Source: Angiostrongylus vasorum (Eukaryota; Nematoda; Chromadorea; Rhabditida; Metastrongylidae). Taken from it: a DNA stretch of 64,000 nt. The stretch's first letter is position 1. Every line of letters starts with the position of its first letter. Below the pieces are notes generated by a model. It did no database searches. It was not told where the DNA came from and saw nothing but the letters and a program-made list of their open reading frames with translations. Location of the stretch: positions 682,001-746,000 of the forward strand of contig JADANN010000391.1 in the NCBI GenBank assembly GCA_018806985.1, written 5' to 3'. Shown here piece after piece: positions 27,901 through 34,092 of this stretch. Both the position numbers and the translations under genes were made by a program.

Positions 27901-30900
27901 GAACACCAGAGTTATTCGGGACCCCGGACTTTTATAGATCTATAGAAGAAATAACTTTGTTAAGATATATTTACTGCCTATTAAAATTGTTCATGGCAGG
28001 ATATTACGTGTGATTGAAGTACAATGATGCTGAGATATTTGCAAAACTTCGAACCGTAGGTGTCTGTGGTGGGGAACGAACGCGCCATTAACCTTTCCGG
28101 GGGTTATCGCGTTGACCACCACACCATGCGAGTCTTTCGTTTCGCCTGTCTCCCAGCTAGTTCTATCGCTTAGCGCCATCAGCAATCACCCGTGAAATGA
28201 AAGAGAAATGGTTTTAAACATTATACCTTCCAATTCAAATGCGTTAAAGACATCGTGAACTTTTTAAACAATTAAAAACGAAATTTAGATTTATAAGATT
28301 TCCAACGTAGGAGCTCATAAAAAAATGTGAGGAATAACAGCAAAAATCTTCATGAAACGCCAACTAAGAACAAGCTTTTCCCTTAAATCTCTAAGCAGTG
28401 CTACAAATTTTTATCGTGTAAGACGGTCGAAAAAAATTCGGTGACACTAAAAAAACAGGATATGCAATGTATTTCTTTGAAGGCCTTCCAAAGAGAAAGG
28501 CGACATAAAAAGTAGGAGATAAAACGGCATAGCGTTTGGCGTTGATGAATACCTGAGGAATGCACCATGCATTCGACAGCAATCCTGGCATCGCAGAGCA
28601 GATCGAATGCACACCTGCCTACACAACATGCGATGGCCTACTGACGTATTAAAGCAGTGTTTTGAGATTACGAAACAAGTCTAGCACCAATTTTTCGACC
28701 ACGGAAGGATGGAGCGCTAGGTTTAATCCTATTTGTATTGCAAGGGACCTCTAATCACTGCGTTATACACGCAGCTTATACAATTAAAGCTAAAAAAGTT
28801 CTAAATGTTGATCAATCCCTGAGAGTTGCGTTACGAATTCGACTTCATGAAGCATTGTTAGAGGTGAATGAATGCATATCTGGCCTTTACAATGACGTGC
28901 TGTAGCCTACAGATGTATCAAATCAGTGCTCCTTTCCTCCCTAAACAGGTCTGGTACCAATTTGCCAATCCTGGAGGCACAAAGAGTTTGTTGAATGTGG
29001 AAGAGTGGGATAGAAATAATGACCACGTTTATGTCGAAAGTGCCTCTAACCACTGCGCTACACGCGTTACTTATACAGTTGCTAAGAAAAAAGTCTAACA
29101 TTACGATATATTCAACCTCTATTAAATACTCAAGAAGGAAACGAGCGAAAAAACATCACTGCTGGTTAAAAATCTGTCTAGGTGGAAAGCAAAAACTAGG
29201 GGGCGGCAAAGGAATTTCCCAACTGAAATTTTAAACTCCATGAGAAAAAAAAAGAACTGTATAGTTATGGGCGATTATCTTAGTTCTACCTTGATTCGTC
29301 GTAGAGCTTTTTCTAAGCAACATATTTGGTTCCTTTAATCTTGCTGCTGATTGGAAAAGATAACCAAAAAATAAGTTAATAGATGTGCCTCGAAGACCTT
29401 GAAATACACCTATACCGGTCCGCCCAAGAATAGTTAGTAGAAGTCAATATGACGCGATGAGGAAATGGAGTTCATTCCCGAATAAGACATTCAAAAGAAA
29501 GGATGAATCCTCGAAAAAGAAGAGAACACCAAAGAACTATCCAGAATAATTCGTAGAAGTGGAGGATGTTTTCAGTGACTTTTGTCATTTCAGATGCCGA
29601 GACGAGAAGATTATGCAAACAAACAAGAACTTATAACAGAGCGCAGGATAAAAAACACTCCTTAAGGAGAACGCTTCAAGTGATTAAAGACGACGAAAAG
29701 AATCTATAAAAAGACTTCCTTTCTCGCTAATTAATTCTAAGAGTAATTTTCTTTGATGAAAGCGACACGTTCTTTCTGGGCAGACAGATTGCCAACGAAA
29801 CAGCTTGGAAATGTTTTTTTGTTGGATGTTTGCCAATGTGCTAAACTTCCGAAGCCCGATGTTAGTGACGAAAGCTGTGCATTAACGAGATTGAATGGGG
29901 ATCAATATGAGAAGAGGGAAATGCAACACATAAAGCATCCACACAGACGAGAGCCAACATCGATTCGCCAGCAACAGGTGAGCTGAAGATGATGATGCCC
30001 GGGAGGATGACGGGGGTGGGGGGTCACTACTGTCAGAAGGCGCTAACAGCGCACATGAGAGCTTGCGGAATTCGATGAAACCCTGACTTCATCTAACGAA
30101 AACGAGCTAGAAAAGGAGAAAGAAAGAAAAAAAGGAAGAGAAACAGGCAGGTGTGTTTCTTATTCTGTATTGTGTAAAGATTAAGCAAATACTAAGTGGA
30201 GACAGCCGTTAAACCCGTAGACAATAAACGATGGGAAAGGTGATAAATGGTGAATTTCAACAATGACAGCATACATCAGGATTAAAGGTGTTTGATCCAT
30301 TTAGTATCGTATACGACCGATAAAGAAAACGCTTTTTCTGGCCTAATCTCTTATATGTACATATTTGCACGACCAGCTGGGAAAGCGATGTCGCATCTCC
30401 AAGCATACCACTAGAAAGCCTTTCCTCGATCATTTCTTCTTGCTCAAAGCAATAACAATAAATGTTTTTAAACAAAAAGTACATTTCCCTTGTTCTCAAT
30501 GACTCTAGAAGAATAAAGCGAATTAGGTCCAAAGACTGCGTAGAGAAGAACAGAAAGACTTAGTGGTACTCGTCTAGGTCATAAGACGATTAAAAGATGA
30601 TTACAGGTGTCACTAATGCATGTGAACAGTCGTTTAAGCTTTTTCAGAAAGATTTGAAGAGTTAAGATAATGAAATAAAAGAATATTTATATGCAGCCAA
30701 CATATCTGAATAAAATTCCATCGTTATAGTTTTAAGATTCACATTGTTCTCATGGAAACCTTATTCACACGCGTCACCACAAGGAACAGCGAACAAGAAT
30801 AGGAGAAAGAACTCTTGCGTCACATTTGTCACATTCCTCCTTAATCAGGAATTCTCAAGAAAAATTGTTGTTCATTGTGGATTCGTTTTCACTCACTTGT

Positions 30901-31107
30901 CTTCTTAAGTTCACGACCACTTAAACGTGCTCATCAAAACCAAACTAAAACAAAATTTATAAGGGTAATGACCGACCTGGTGCTTTCGCAGTGTTCGTCG
31001 CAGGTCTTTCGTGCAGCCACACAGGGACAGTTGTCCGCACTGCACCGACTCTGTGTAGCTGCACATTCGCAGCAGAAATTATTCACACGGCTCATTTCAC
31101 TGGTCAT
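4692..31107 (-). CDS. CXC-domain / AID-APOBEC-like cytidine deaminase gene (10 exons found)
   Basis: Hand-built gene model, exons listed separately. Order in the protein: three CXC zinc modules (E1-E4), an AID/APOBEC-type deaminase domain (E5-E8), then a polar C-terminal region (E9-E10), about 480 residues in all. The deaminase signature is H-V-E in E5, 28 residues, then S-P-C-x4-C in E6. This fits the HxE-x(23-28)-PC-x(2-4)-C rule of AID/APOBEC enzymes, where His and two Cys bind zinc and Glu shuttles protons. E7 and E8 then supply strand, helix, strand and helix segments in AID order. CXC modules bind DNA in tesmin/LIN-54, MSL2 and E(z), so the enzyme is likely nuclear and acts on cytosine in DNA or RNA (inference). 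The E2-E3 junction is not phase-compatible; a small exon is probably missing. No frameshift or stop breaks any exon, so the gene looks functional. Confidence 0.75.
4858..5955 (-). other. intron 9 of the deaminase gene
   Basis: AT-rich, with purine runs (AAAAAAGACAAAAATA at about 4985). No repeat family or coding frame recognised. The phase-2 donor and the acceptor bounding it are clear. Confidence 0.6.
5956..6098 (-). CDS. deaminase gene exon 9: polar basic segment
   Basis: Acceptor GAGTGTTTTCAG, donor GGCAAG|GTGACC, phase 0 to 2, 47 codons: [47 protein letters not shown]. The frame is open across the exon and joins exon 10 to give a Ser codon. No domain recognised; probably a linker after the deaminase fold. 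Confidence 0.7.
6180..6365 (+). repeat. SINE-A copy, 5' part
   Basis: A tRNA-like head (GGTTGTAGTGCAACGGTTAG, a box-A-like start) is followed by the body blocks AGTAGGCAGATTGGTAAAGC and GATACATCGATAAATCC..GTGAGTCATTGTA. It breaks off before the conserved TTCAATCACCTCC segment. It lies in intron 8. Confidence 0.65.
6515..6665. repeat. GT / CGTG microsatellite
   Basis: Alternating purine-pyrimidine tract: about nine GTGC units, then (GT)n broken by TCG, then ATAC and TATATA interruptions. This composition can adopt Z-DNA. Confidence 0.9.
6860..6930. repeat. AT microsatellite
   Basis: About 26 AT units, grading into ATACATATATGTATAT. With the GT tract 200 bases before, it lies in intron 8 of the deaminase gene. 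Confidence 0.95.
7140..7510 (-). repeat. repeat family C copy (RTE 5' region)
   Basis: Shares with 16462, 26843 and 59605 the blocks ATGCGACTTTGATACCAGGA (about 7314), CCTGATGGAAGAGCC (about 7377) and CACGATGAGGCGGTAA (about 7477). A frame including [14 protein letters not shown] and [10 protein letters not shown] is similar in three copies, suggesting a decayed coding segment or simply conserved sequence. It ends just before exon 8. Confidence 0.75.
7584..7745 (-). CDS. deaminase gene exon 8: last strand and C-terminal helices of the fold
   Basis: Acceptor TTTACGCTTTCAG, donor CTCAAACAA|GTTAGT, phase 0 to 0, 54 residues. [18 protein letters not shown] then [17 protein letters not shown] and [18 protein letters not shown]. 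Joined to exon 7 the sequence reads ..[13 protein letters not shown].., corresponding to AID '..[23 protein letters not shown]..' and its terminal helix. A conserved aromatic pattern is visible but residue identity is low. Confidence 0.7.
7746..8940 (-). other. part of intron 7; possible SINE-B relative
   Basis: Around 7890-8130 are a tRNA-like piece (GGGCTTCGAACTTGCAATTATC) and a tail-like piece (CTTGTGGTTGTATTTCAC, then CCACCATGAAAAAA) resembling SINE-B at 46.6 kb. The rest shows nothing recognisable. Confidence 0.4.
8945..9016 (-). repeat. SINE-A tRNA-like head
   Basis: On the minus strand, GTGTTGCACTGTGGTTAGAG is a good box A and TTGGTTCGACCC a good box B. Only the head is present. This is the most tRNA-like copy in the window, but its stems do not close, so it is not called a tRNA gene. 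Confidence 0.6.
9017..9780. other. no recognisable feature
   Basis: Intron 7 sequence with a 69-codon minus-strand frame at 9164 but no motif or splice context. Confidence 0.4.
9785..10110 (+). repeat. SINE-B copy with tRNA-like boxes
   Basis: Carries CACTGCCTATTACTTTTTTC and, inverted, CCTTACCATGAAAAACAATA tails, then the 5' body (GGTTCAATGCCGATATG, CAGATCATTCCCGTTGAAG). The head follows (GGGCACCGGTGGTGCAATGG), with box B CTTGTTCGAAGGTC. Confidence 0.65.
10111..10636. other. no recognisable feature
   Basis: Intron 7 sequence; no open frame over 60 codons and no repeat recognised. Confidence 0.4.
10637..10903. repeat. 118-bp palindrome carrying two hammerhead-like motifs
   Basis: Arms 10637-10754 and 10786-10903 are reverse complements, with a 31-base spacer and few mismatches. 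Each arm holds, from the centre outwards, GGCT-CTGAGGA, stem GGCG/CGCC, GAAAC, GTC-AGC, then a GTTGTTG-rich run and the conserved ACCAACCTCGCATCAGCT block. The motif is on the minus strand in the left arm and the plus strand in the right arm. Confidence 0.85.
11015..11120 (-). repeat. SINE-A 3' fragment
   Basis: AAGGCGTCCGGCGTTGATCAG and ATTGAATGCATATAGG match the 3' third of the family; the rest is absent. Confidence 0.6.
11690..11975 (-). repeat. SINE-A copy, near full length
   Basis: Reads from the CTTTATCC-type tail (GAAAGGATAAGGCTCTCGG) to the tRNA-like head (CGACCACTGCACCACACGC) with all family blocks. The open frames here are by-products of the repeat. Confidence 0.9.
12130..12720 (+). 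CDS. unassigned 171-codon ORF inside intron 7
   Basis: An open frame from ATG 12205 to TAG 12718, opposite to the host gene. It starts [19 protein letters not shown] and later has [20 protein letters not shown] recognise no domain, signal peptide or repeat. It is longer than expected by chance at this composition and ends cleanly. It could be a nested single-exon gene, an exon of a plus-strand gene, or chance. No upstream exon or promoter could be identified. Confidence 0.3.
   Translation, partial: PTKRNSPCQDGDCSKAADSRLCDRCLETSPLLRTNPSSAAVRPLTQNDRMEGNPGFRKVDRIGFSSPKPTFSSEHMKNFWKPESSGISILAHTTNFSFVKQRLPISDETFHTSYSELVDSANNQRWFRKSYLFVPASRRYSRSCKPLLCSLKKFRVLEKRQHSSNRIYLPSLRANLMVVMDGRKPVEMRSNYISPQ
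13036..13158 (-). CDS. deaminase gene exon 7: beta-4 / alpha-3 segment
   Basis: Acceptor TTATTTTTCAG, donor ATTAAG|GTTGGT, phase 0 to 0, 41 residues. [20 protein letters not shown] followed by [21 protein letters not shown] matches the AID order: strand (..SLRIFTARLYF..) then helix (..GLRRLHRAGVQ..), including the 'AG-hydrophobic' turn. A nearer donor (CGAG|GTGATC) exists but would remove the helix. The preceding intron is about 4.9 kb. Confidence 0.75.
13265..13485 (-). repeat. SINE-B copy
   Basis: Begins TTTACTGCCTAATAATTC, contains GCTGAGATATTTGCAAA and CACGCTATTACCCTTTCCGG, and ends in the head region CACCACACCATCCGGGTC. It starts about 110 bases upstream (in gene sense) of exon 7. Confidence 0.85.
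13490..14280. other. no recognisable feature
   Basis: Intron 6 sequence with no repeat or coding pattern seen. Confidence 0.4.
14285..15320 (-). mobile_element. PLE remnant, minus orientation
   Basis: From left to right (3' to 5' of the element): terminal block GACTTTCTGTTAACCTCCG; degenerate hammerhead-like motif at 14385-14419; 3' region (ACACGTGGAGACCAACCG); C-terminal coding part (about 14660-14820, reverse of '..AVTILA..TLEAFWINS..'); GIY-YIG and linker part to about 15320. Frames are interrupted. It is followed by an opposite-strand PLE piece. Confidence 0.75.
15425..15960 (+). mobile_element. PLE remnant with GIY-YIG endonuclease, plus orientation
   Basis: The frame 15641-15934 encodes [20 protein letters not shown], then [15 protein letters not shown]. 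This is the GIY-YIG nuclease core seen at the C terminus of many Penelope-like elements ('VYLISC..C..YIGET.RPL..R..EH'). The upstream part to 15425 matches the linker preceding this domain in the 34-kb copy (..AAGGTCCTGTTTATC.. and ..CTCTAATGGTAGAG..). The C-terminal end is cut at a TAG. Confidence 0.75.
15965..16455. other. no recognisable feature
   Basis: Intron 6 sequence; nothing recognised. Confidence 0.4.
16462..16815 (+). repeat. repeat family C copy
   Basis: Starts GGTTTACCGCCTCATCGTAG and ends near AAATGGAGATTATGCTGGAG, with GGTATCAAAGTCGCATGGTG in the middle. Its reverse complement reads [14 protein letters not shown].. as in the copy at 7.3 kb. Confidence 0.8.
16830..18090. other. 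rest of intron 6; no recognised feature
   Basis: Includes a 66-codon minus-strand frame at 17541-17741 that I considered and rejected as an alternative last exon. Nothing else recognised. Confidence 0.45.
18095..18232 (-). CDS. deaminase gene exon 6: PC-x4-C zinc motif
   Basis: Acceptor GATCTGCAG, donor AGCAAG|GTGAGA, phase 0 to 0, 46 residues. It encodes [15 protein letters not shown], then [21 protein letters not shown] and [10 protein letters not shown]. The hydrophobic strand before S-P-C and the helix after it match AID (..[21 protein letters not shown]). The two zinc cysteines are spaced C-x4-C rather than C-x2-C. The three further cysteines right after (PKC, DEC, KAC) are unusual and could form an extra metal site. 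Confidence 0.8.
18519..18625 (-). CDS. deaminase gene exon 5: HVE catalytic motif
   Basis: Acceptor is a run of nine T then CAG; donor ATACAAG|GTAGCT. It encodes [17 protein letters not shown] followed by [21 protein letters not shown] is the zinc-ligand His plus catalytic Glu of cytidine deaminases. The flanking 'HVE..L...I.DL' closely resembles the AID helix 'HVELLFLRYISDW'. Phase 1 in, phase 0 out. Confidence 0.8.
18789..18907 (-). CDS. deaminase gene exon 4: end of third CXC module
   Basis: Acceptor TTGGCTTTACAG, donor TTATTAG|GTGGGT. The first base completes a Thr codon from exon 3, giving ..[15 protein letters not shown], the typical CXC ending 'C-x-N'. The rest ([18 protein letters not shown], then [10 protein letters not shown]) leads into the deaminase fold and may form its first helix and strand. 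It ends in phase 1, matching exon 5. Confidence 0.7.
19315..19501 (-). CDS. deaminase gene exon 3: basic linker and third CXC module
   Basis: It encodes a Lys/Arg-rich stretch ([17 protein letters not shown]) and then [17 protein letters not shown] and YEFCSTT. Donor ACCAC|GTAAGT ends in phase 2. The upstream edge is uncertain: acceptors at 19501 (TTCTACAG), 19468 (GATGTCAG) and 19440 (AGTTGCAG) all keep the frame, but none accepts phase 0 from exon 2. The basic run could serve as a nuclear localisation signal (inference). Confidence 0.65.
19685..19985 (-). repeat. SINE-A copy, near full length
   Basis: AAAAAGGATAAAGCTCTCGG tail at 19699 through the CAACACTGCGCCACACGCG head at about 19970. 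It lies about 200 bases upstream (gene sense) of exon 3. Confidence 0.9.
19990..21995 (-). other. intron 2 region; should contain a missing linker exon
   Basis: A phase 0 to 1 (or 0 to 2) exon is needed here. Minus-strand candidates that open in phase 0 after an AG are [15 protein letters not shown].. (acceptor GCGCACAG at about 20568) and [12 protein letters not shown].. (acceptor CACGTCAG at about 20961), but their donors are poor. A short block CTTAT.TTTTTTCGAAGC.TTTGCAT occurs at both 19651 and 20299. Plus-strand frames at 20654 and 21224 are unassigned. Confidence 0.35.
22000..22165 (-). CDS. deaminase gene exon 2: second CXC module
   Basis: Acceptor TGTGCTTTCAG, donor AATAGG|GTAAAT. 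It encodes 55 residues: the end of CXC1 (YRGDCLNQ), then CXC2 with [36 protein letters not shown] and ICKN. The first base completes the codon left open by exon 1. The exon ends in phase 0, while every plausible acceptor of exon 3 needs phase 1 or 2. Confidence 0.75.
22200..25315. other. intron 1 region without recognised feature
   Basis: Several open frames of 60-85 codons on both strands (for example at 22375, 24026 and 24845), none with motifs, convincing splice sites or repeat similarity. Confidence 0.4.
25320..25560 (-). repeat. SINE-A copy with internal deletion
   Basis: Tail GATAACGCTTTCGGCGTTG through head GACCACTGAGCGACACGCG. About 45 bases of the segment between TACCAATTTTGCC and the GGGGATCGAT box B are missing. 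Confidence 0.85.
25565..26840. other. no recognisable feature
   Basis: Includes a 114-codon plus-strand frame at 26064-26408 with no motif that I recognise. Confidence 0.35.
26843..27210 (-). repeat. repeat family C copy
   Basis: Same orientation as the 7.1-kb copy: AGCATAATCTCCATTTTT at the left, CACCTCCCATCCACGATGAG at the right. The middle is more diverged. Confidence 0.75.
27215..27960. other. no recognisable feature
   Basis: Intron 1 sequence; nothing recognised. Confidence 0.4.
27965..28190 (-). repeat. SINE-B copy
   Basis: TTTACTGCCTATTAAAATTG tail, GATGCTGAGATATTTGC, CGAACGCGCCATTAACC, CACACCATGCGAGTC head, and the upstream TCTCCCAGCTAGTTCTATCG body. Confidence 0.85.
28519..28775 (-). 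repeat. SINE-A copy, diverged
   Basis: The family blocks can be followed (CATAGCGTTTGGCGTTGATG; AGTCTAGCACCAATTTTTCG; head CACTGCGTTATACACGC), with many substitutions. It is directly followed by a second copy in the same orientation. Confidence 0.7.
28795..29075 (-). repeat. SINE-A copy, diverged
   Basis: Starts AAATGTTGATCAATCCCTG and ends at the head ACCACTGCGCTACACGCG. In tandem with the preceding copy. Confidence 0.8.
29080..29750. other. no recognisable feature
   Basis: Purine-rich intron 1 sequence without repeat or coding signal. Confidence 0.4.
29756..29977 (+). CDS. candidate exon, opposite to the deaminase gene
   Basis: An open frame from ATG 29756, [19 protein letters not shown].. 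through ..[12 protein letters not shown], ends at a good donor (CAACAG|GTGAGC) at 29977. It has even codon use and a mixed charged composition. No partner exon or domain was found. It may be part of a gene nested in intron 1, or chance. Confidence 0.3.
30000..30970. other. intron 1, donor-proximal part
   Basis: A 91-codon minus-strand frame at 30257-30532 includes [19 protein letters not shown]. It has no good acceptor and would have to be a phase 2 to 2 insertion within CXC1, so I do not include it in the gene. Confidence 0.35.
30977..31107 (-). CDS. deaminase gene exon 1: start and first CXC module
   Basis: Starts at ATG (reverse complement at 31105-31107) in a CAAAAATGA context; an in-frame TAA lies seven codons upstream. 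It encodes [11 protein letters not shown] followed by a Cys-rich run with [11 protein letters not shown], then [14 protein letters not shown]. The C-x-C, C-x-C-x6-C-x3-C spacing is that of a CXC domain, which is completed in exon 2 (..DCLNQ). Donor CCAG|GTCGGT; the exon ends in phase 2 and joins exon 2 to give an Arg codon. The following intron is about 8.8 kb. Confidence 0.7.
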
Positions 31108-31540
31108 TTTTGAAGAATGTTTAGCAAGCTTTTAAACAGAATAATGCGTTCGCTAGTAAAGTGTTTAACCAGAAAAGGGTGGGAAAGTGAAAATCAATAG
31201 TGGCACTTGGCAAAGTGCCCAGAGAAGAATCACAGCCACTTCGAGCCTAGCCACGTCTGCTACTGCAATACGATTCAGCTGCGAATAACTACGAGTTGAT
31301 CGGAAGACGTCGACGGATAAGCTTCGAAGTAAGTTGTGAGTTACGGCGAAACGACAAGCGACGAGCGGCTTCGATTAGCTGCAAGTGGGCGTGTCTGGGA
31401 GATGGCAGCATGCCAGCTGACCAGCGGTCAACCCGGCCTCCACGCCTTCCTCCCATTCATCTAATTGGCACGTCGCCGGGACACCAAGCCTGCGTCAGTG
31501 CGGGTGTACCCGATGTCCCCGATTGAATTGATTTGTGGGA
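31108..31540 (-). promoter_or_regulatory. presumed promoter/5' region of the deaminase gene
   Basis: From about 31275 to 31530 the sequence is much richer in GC and CpG (CGACGGATAAGCTTCGAAG, CGAAACGACAAGCGACGAGC) than its flanks. It lies immediately upstream of exon 1, and a 76-codon plus-strand frame there is probably a consequence of composition. No TATA box or trans-splice acceptor could be fixed. Promoter role is inferred from position and composition only. Confidence 0.35.
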
Positions 31541-31544
31541 TTCT

Positions 31545-32040
31545 GGACAAGACAACAAGACCAGTTCTTCCGTGGAAAGCATGAACTGAACTACTAACTT
31601 CCAGCGATCTCTACGAATTTATCTAAATGCTGTTTGGATGGTCTAAAAGCCACAGGGTATTCAGGGTATCTAGCATTTCACTAAACAATGAAACGTATTT
31701 AATTTGGAAATACTTCTTAGGAAACTTAGAAATGGAAAGTGTGTCTAAATATGATTGCAAAGGCAAAGCTCATGAATTAATAAGTCATTTATCATGAATA
31801 TTTTCATAATACTGTCTTAAGTGACCGAAATTATAAGCAGGTATTTCTATTCGGAAGTCCAGCAAGGTGCAGACATACAGCATGGCCTAGGTCAGCGATG
31901 GTTGCCGCTCCTCCTAAGCCGGTGGAACTTATTGTGAAGTTCTGACGCTGTACAGATGCAGATGGAATTAATTAACGTCACCTCAAGTTACTCAATTATT
32001 AACGGCATACAGATGGTAGAGGTTAGGCGGTTATTCATAG
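31545..32040. other. no recognisable feature
   Basis: Nothing recognised. Confidence 0.4.
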
Positions 32041-32044
32041 AGCT

Positions 32045-32315
32045 TGAGGATAAAGCTTTCGTTCAACCTCCGAGGGATGCTCCTTGAAATCGACTTCATT
32101 AAGTATCGTTAGAGGTTACCGAATGCATATCTAGTCTAACAGTAACCTGTAGTAGAGTACTATTCAGTGTTGCTCTCTTCCCAGGCGAGTCTAAAACGAA
32201 TTTTCTTACGCTGGAGGAATGGAAATCTTCGAAGGCCATTGCTCTTATCAAATCAGCGGCCATGAGTATACTGCAGTGCAACTCTAGACACTGAGCTACT
32301 TGTATCCTTATGACC
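32045..32315 (-). repeat. SINE-A copy, diverged
   Basis: AGGATAAAGCTTTCGTTCAAC tail, CATTAAGTATCGTTAGAGG, a body of weak similarity, and head GACACTGAGCTACTTG. Confidence 0.7.
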
Positions 32316-32504
32316 GTCGCCAAGTCTTTTTCGTTTTAAAATAGGGTATTGCAGCAATTTTTTTCCGTTCAACTTGTTGAGCGATCAAAATTTTTCAAGA
32401 ACTGTTTCGAAGAAAAGCACTCTCCTTCTTCTTCAATTTTTTTTGCACGAAAGTGACACCAAGTCCTATGGGTCAAGGCGAAATGAAGACCAAAAATACA
32501 AATG

Positions 32505-32712
32505 ATAAAAGGATAAAGCTCTCAGCGTTGATCAATCCTTGAGGGATGCGCCATGCATTTGACTTCATTAAGTATCGTTGGAGGTGACTGAATGCATATC
32601 TGGCCTTTACAATGACTCGCGGTGGCCTATCGATGTATCGAGCTAGTGCTGCTATCCTTCCAGGCAAGTCTGGTACCAATTTACCGACCCCGGAGGGATG
32701 GAAGGCTTGGTG
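32505..32712 (-). repeat. SINE-A copy cut off at its tRNA side
   Basis: High similarity from AAAGGATAAAGCTCTCAG to GATGGAAGGCTTGGTGAGC, then an abrupt switch to SINE-B body sequence (TTCGTTTCGCCTGTTTC). The head is missing. Confidence 0.85.
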
Positions 32713-33075
32713 AGCTTCGTTTCGCCTGTTTCTCAGCTAGTTCTATCGATCTTTTGCCATCAGCAACCACCTGTCAACGGGATTGATCTGGGGAGCTCAA
32801 ATCGGCAATGAGCATTGAACCCAGTTAGGCTGAGGCTATAGTTATAACCACAATCTTAACGTTTTTATTTACTGCCTATTCTTTTTTAACGGCAGGGCAT
32901 GTTGCGAAATATAACTTCTACAATGCTCAGATATTTGCAATACTACGGACCGCAGGTGCCCGCATGGTGTGGTGGTGAACGCGTTAGCCCCCGGAAAGGG
33001 TAATAGCGCGTTCGTTCCGCACCGCAGACACCTGCGGTCCGGAGTTTTGCAAATATCACAGCATCGTAGAAATTA
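32713..33075. repeat. SINE-B composite (minus body, plus head)
   Basis: Minus-oriented body 32713-32925 (CAGCTAGTTCTATCGATC, GTCAACGGGATTGATCTGG, then TTTACTGCCTATTC tail) is followed by GATATTTGCAATACTACGG. A plus-oriented head comes next (CGCATGGTGTGGTGGTGAAC; box B GCGTTCGTTCCGC), and it ends in an inverted TTTTGCAAATATC copy. Confidence 0.75.
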
Positions 33076-33079
33076 ATCT

Positions 33080-33930
33080 TTCTAATGTATAAGGGTTCTG
33101 GTACAGTCAGATTACTTTTTTTTCATCCTTTCAATATTAGAATAATCCAATGTGTCGTACTAAAAGCGGCACGTTTAGCTTCCCAATCCAGTTCTTTTTT
33201 CTTTTCAGCAATTTTTCTAAAGTGAATCGCAACACGGAATAAAACCATGGCAAGTCAATCAAGTCCAATTATCGAGATGTCTGATCACTGTTATAACAAA
33301 ATTGTTGGATTTGTTAGTGGTGGTATGAGTCGCTTGCGATCAGCAGCTTTGAACATCATCTAATGTACAGCTGGGGAAAAATTAAGGACAGACTCAGCCT
33401 CACTAACGTGCTGGATGAATTCTGTTTTTCACTCTGCATTAGCTTCGTGGGCCATCAGAGGCTATATTCTGCTGTCGAGGCAATCAAGCTCGGTAGGGTG
33501 TTTGTGACATGTCCTGCTCTCAAGGTCTCGTAATGCTTCTCTGGATATCTTTTTGGAAGAACATCGGAATTGAAGAATCTCATTTACCTGGTCCCAGGAT
33601 AGTTCCCACTACACGTGTTACAGGCAATTCCATTCGCAACAGCAGGCGAAACCGGCGAAACGCTAGGCATCGAACAGGGATAACGACCAATCTCGCATCA
33701 GCTCAACATGGACACTATAGTTTCCAGTACGTCACTGCTGGCTAGAAGGAGTACGGAGAGACTGCTAAAATCTTAGCGCTACTATGGGCAGCTTGAATCG
33801 GATGGAATGTGGTTTATGCTAGCAACAAACGCACGTCTGGGAAGCTTTAAAACATCTAAACTTCCAAGCAAGGAATATTAGGAGTGACCTCACAATGCTG
33901 TAGAAAAGTAGAAAAAAAACTCCTTATAAA
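33080..33930. mobile_element. possible PLE fragment with second-type hammerhead-like motif
   Basis: At 33641-33667 AGCAGGCGAAACCGGCGAAACG and then CTAGG resemble the motif at 43.3 kb. ACCAATCTCGCATCAGCTC follows at about 33691, the block that also follows the motif at 10.8, 43.4 and 55.3 kb. The remainder is unrecognised. Confidence 0.45.
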
Positions 33931-34057
33931 ATGTCTTTTGCAATATAAAAAAGATCCCCAAGTCCGACTTTCCATTAACCTCGGCATTGATCAAGTAATT
34001 CTTCCTATTCTTATTCAGCAAACGCGAGGTGTTTTTTATTCTTTATTCACAAACAAA

Positions 34058-34092
34058 CTGACGTTTCGGCGGATTTCGCCTTCCTCAGGGCC
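34058..34092 (-). ncRNA. hammerhead-ribozyme-like motif
   Basis: Minus strand: GGCC-CTGAGGA, A, GGCG-aaatc-CGCC, GAAAC, GTCAG. All core positions C-U-G-A-N-G-A and G-A-A-A are present. Helix III would be only the A-U and C-G pairs of AC/GU, as in minimal PLE hammerheads that work as dimers. Confidence 0.55.

Noticed and set aside
30257..30532. 91-codon minus-strand frame as an extra exon between E1 and E2
   Set aside because: No usable acceptor, and inserting it would split the CXC1 module, which the direct E1-E2 join completes in frame.
18095..31107. The CXC exons as part of an E(z)/MES-2 methyltransferase
   Set aside because: No SET domain follows. What follows is H-V-E and S-P-C-x4-C in deaminase order.
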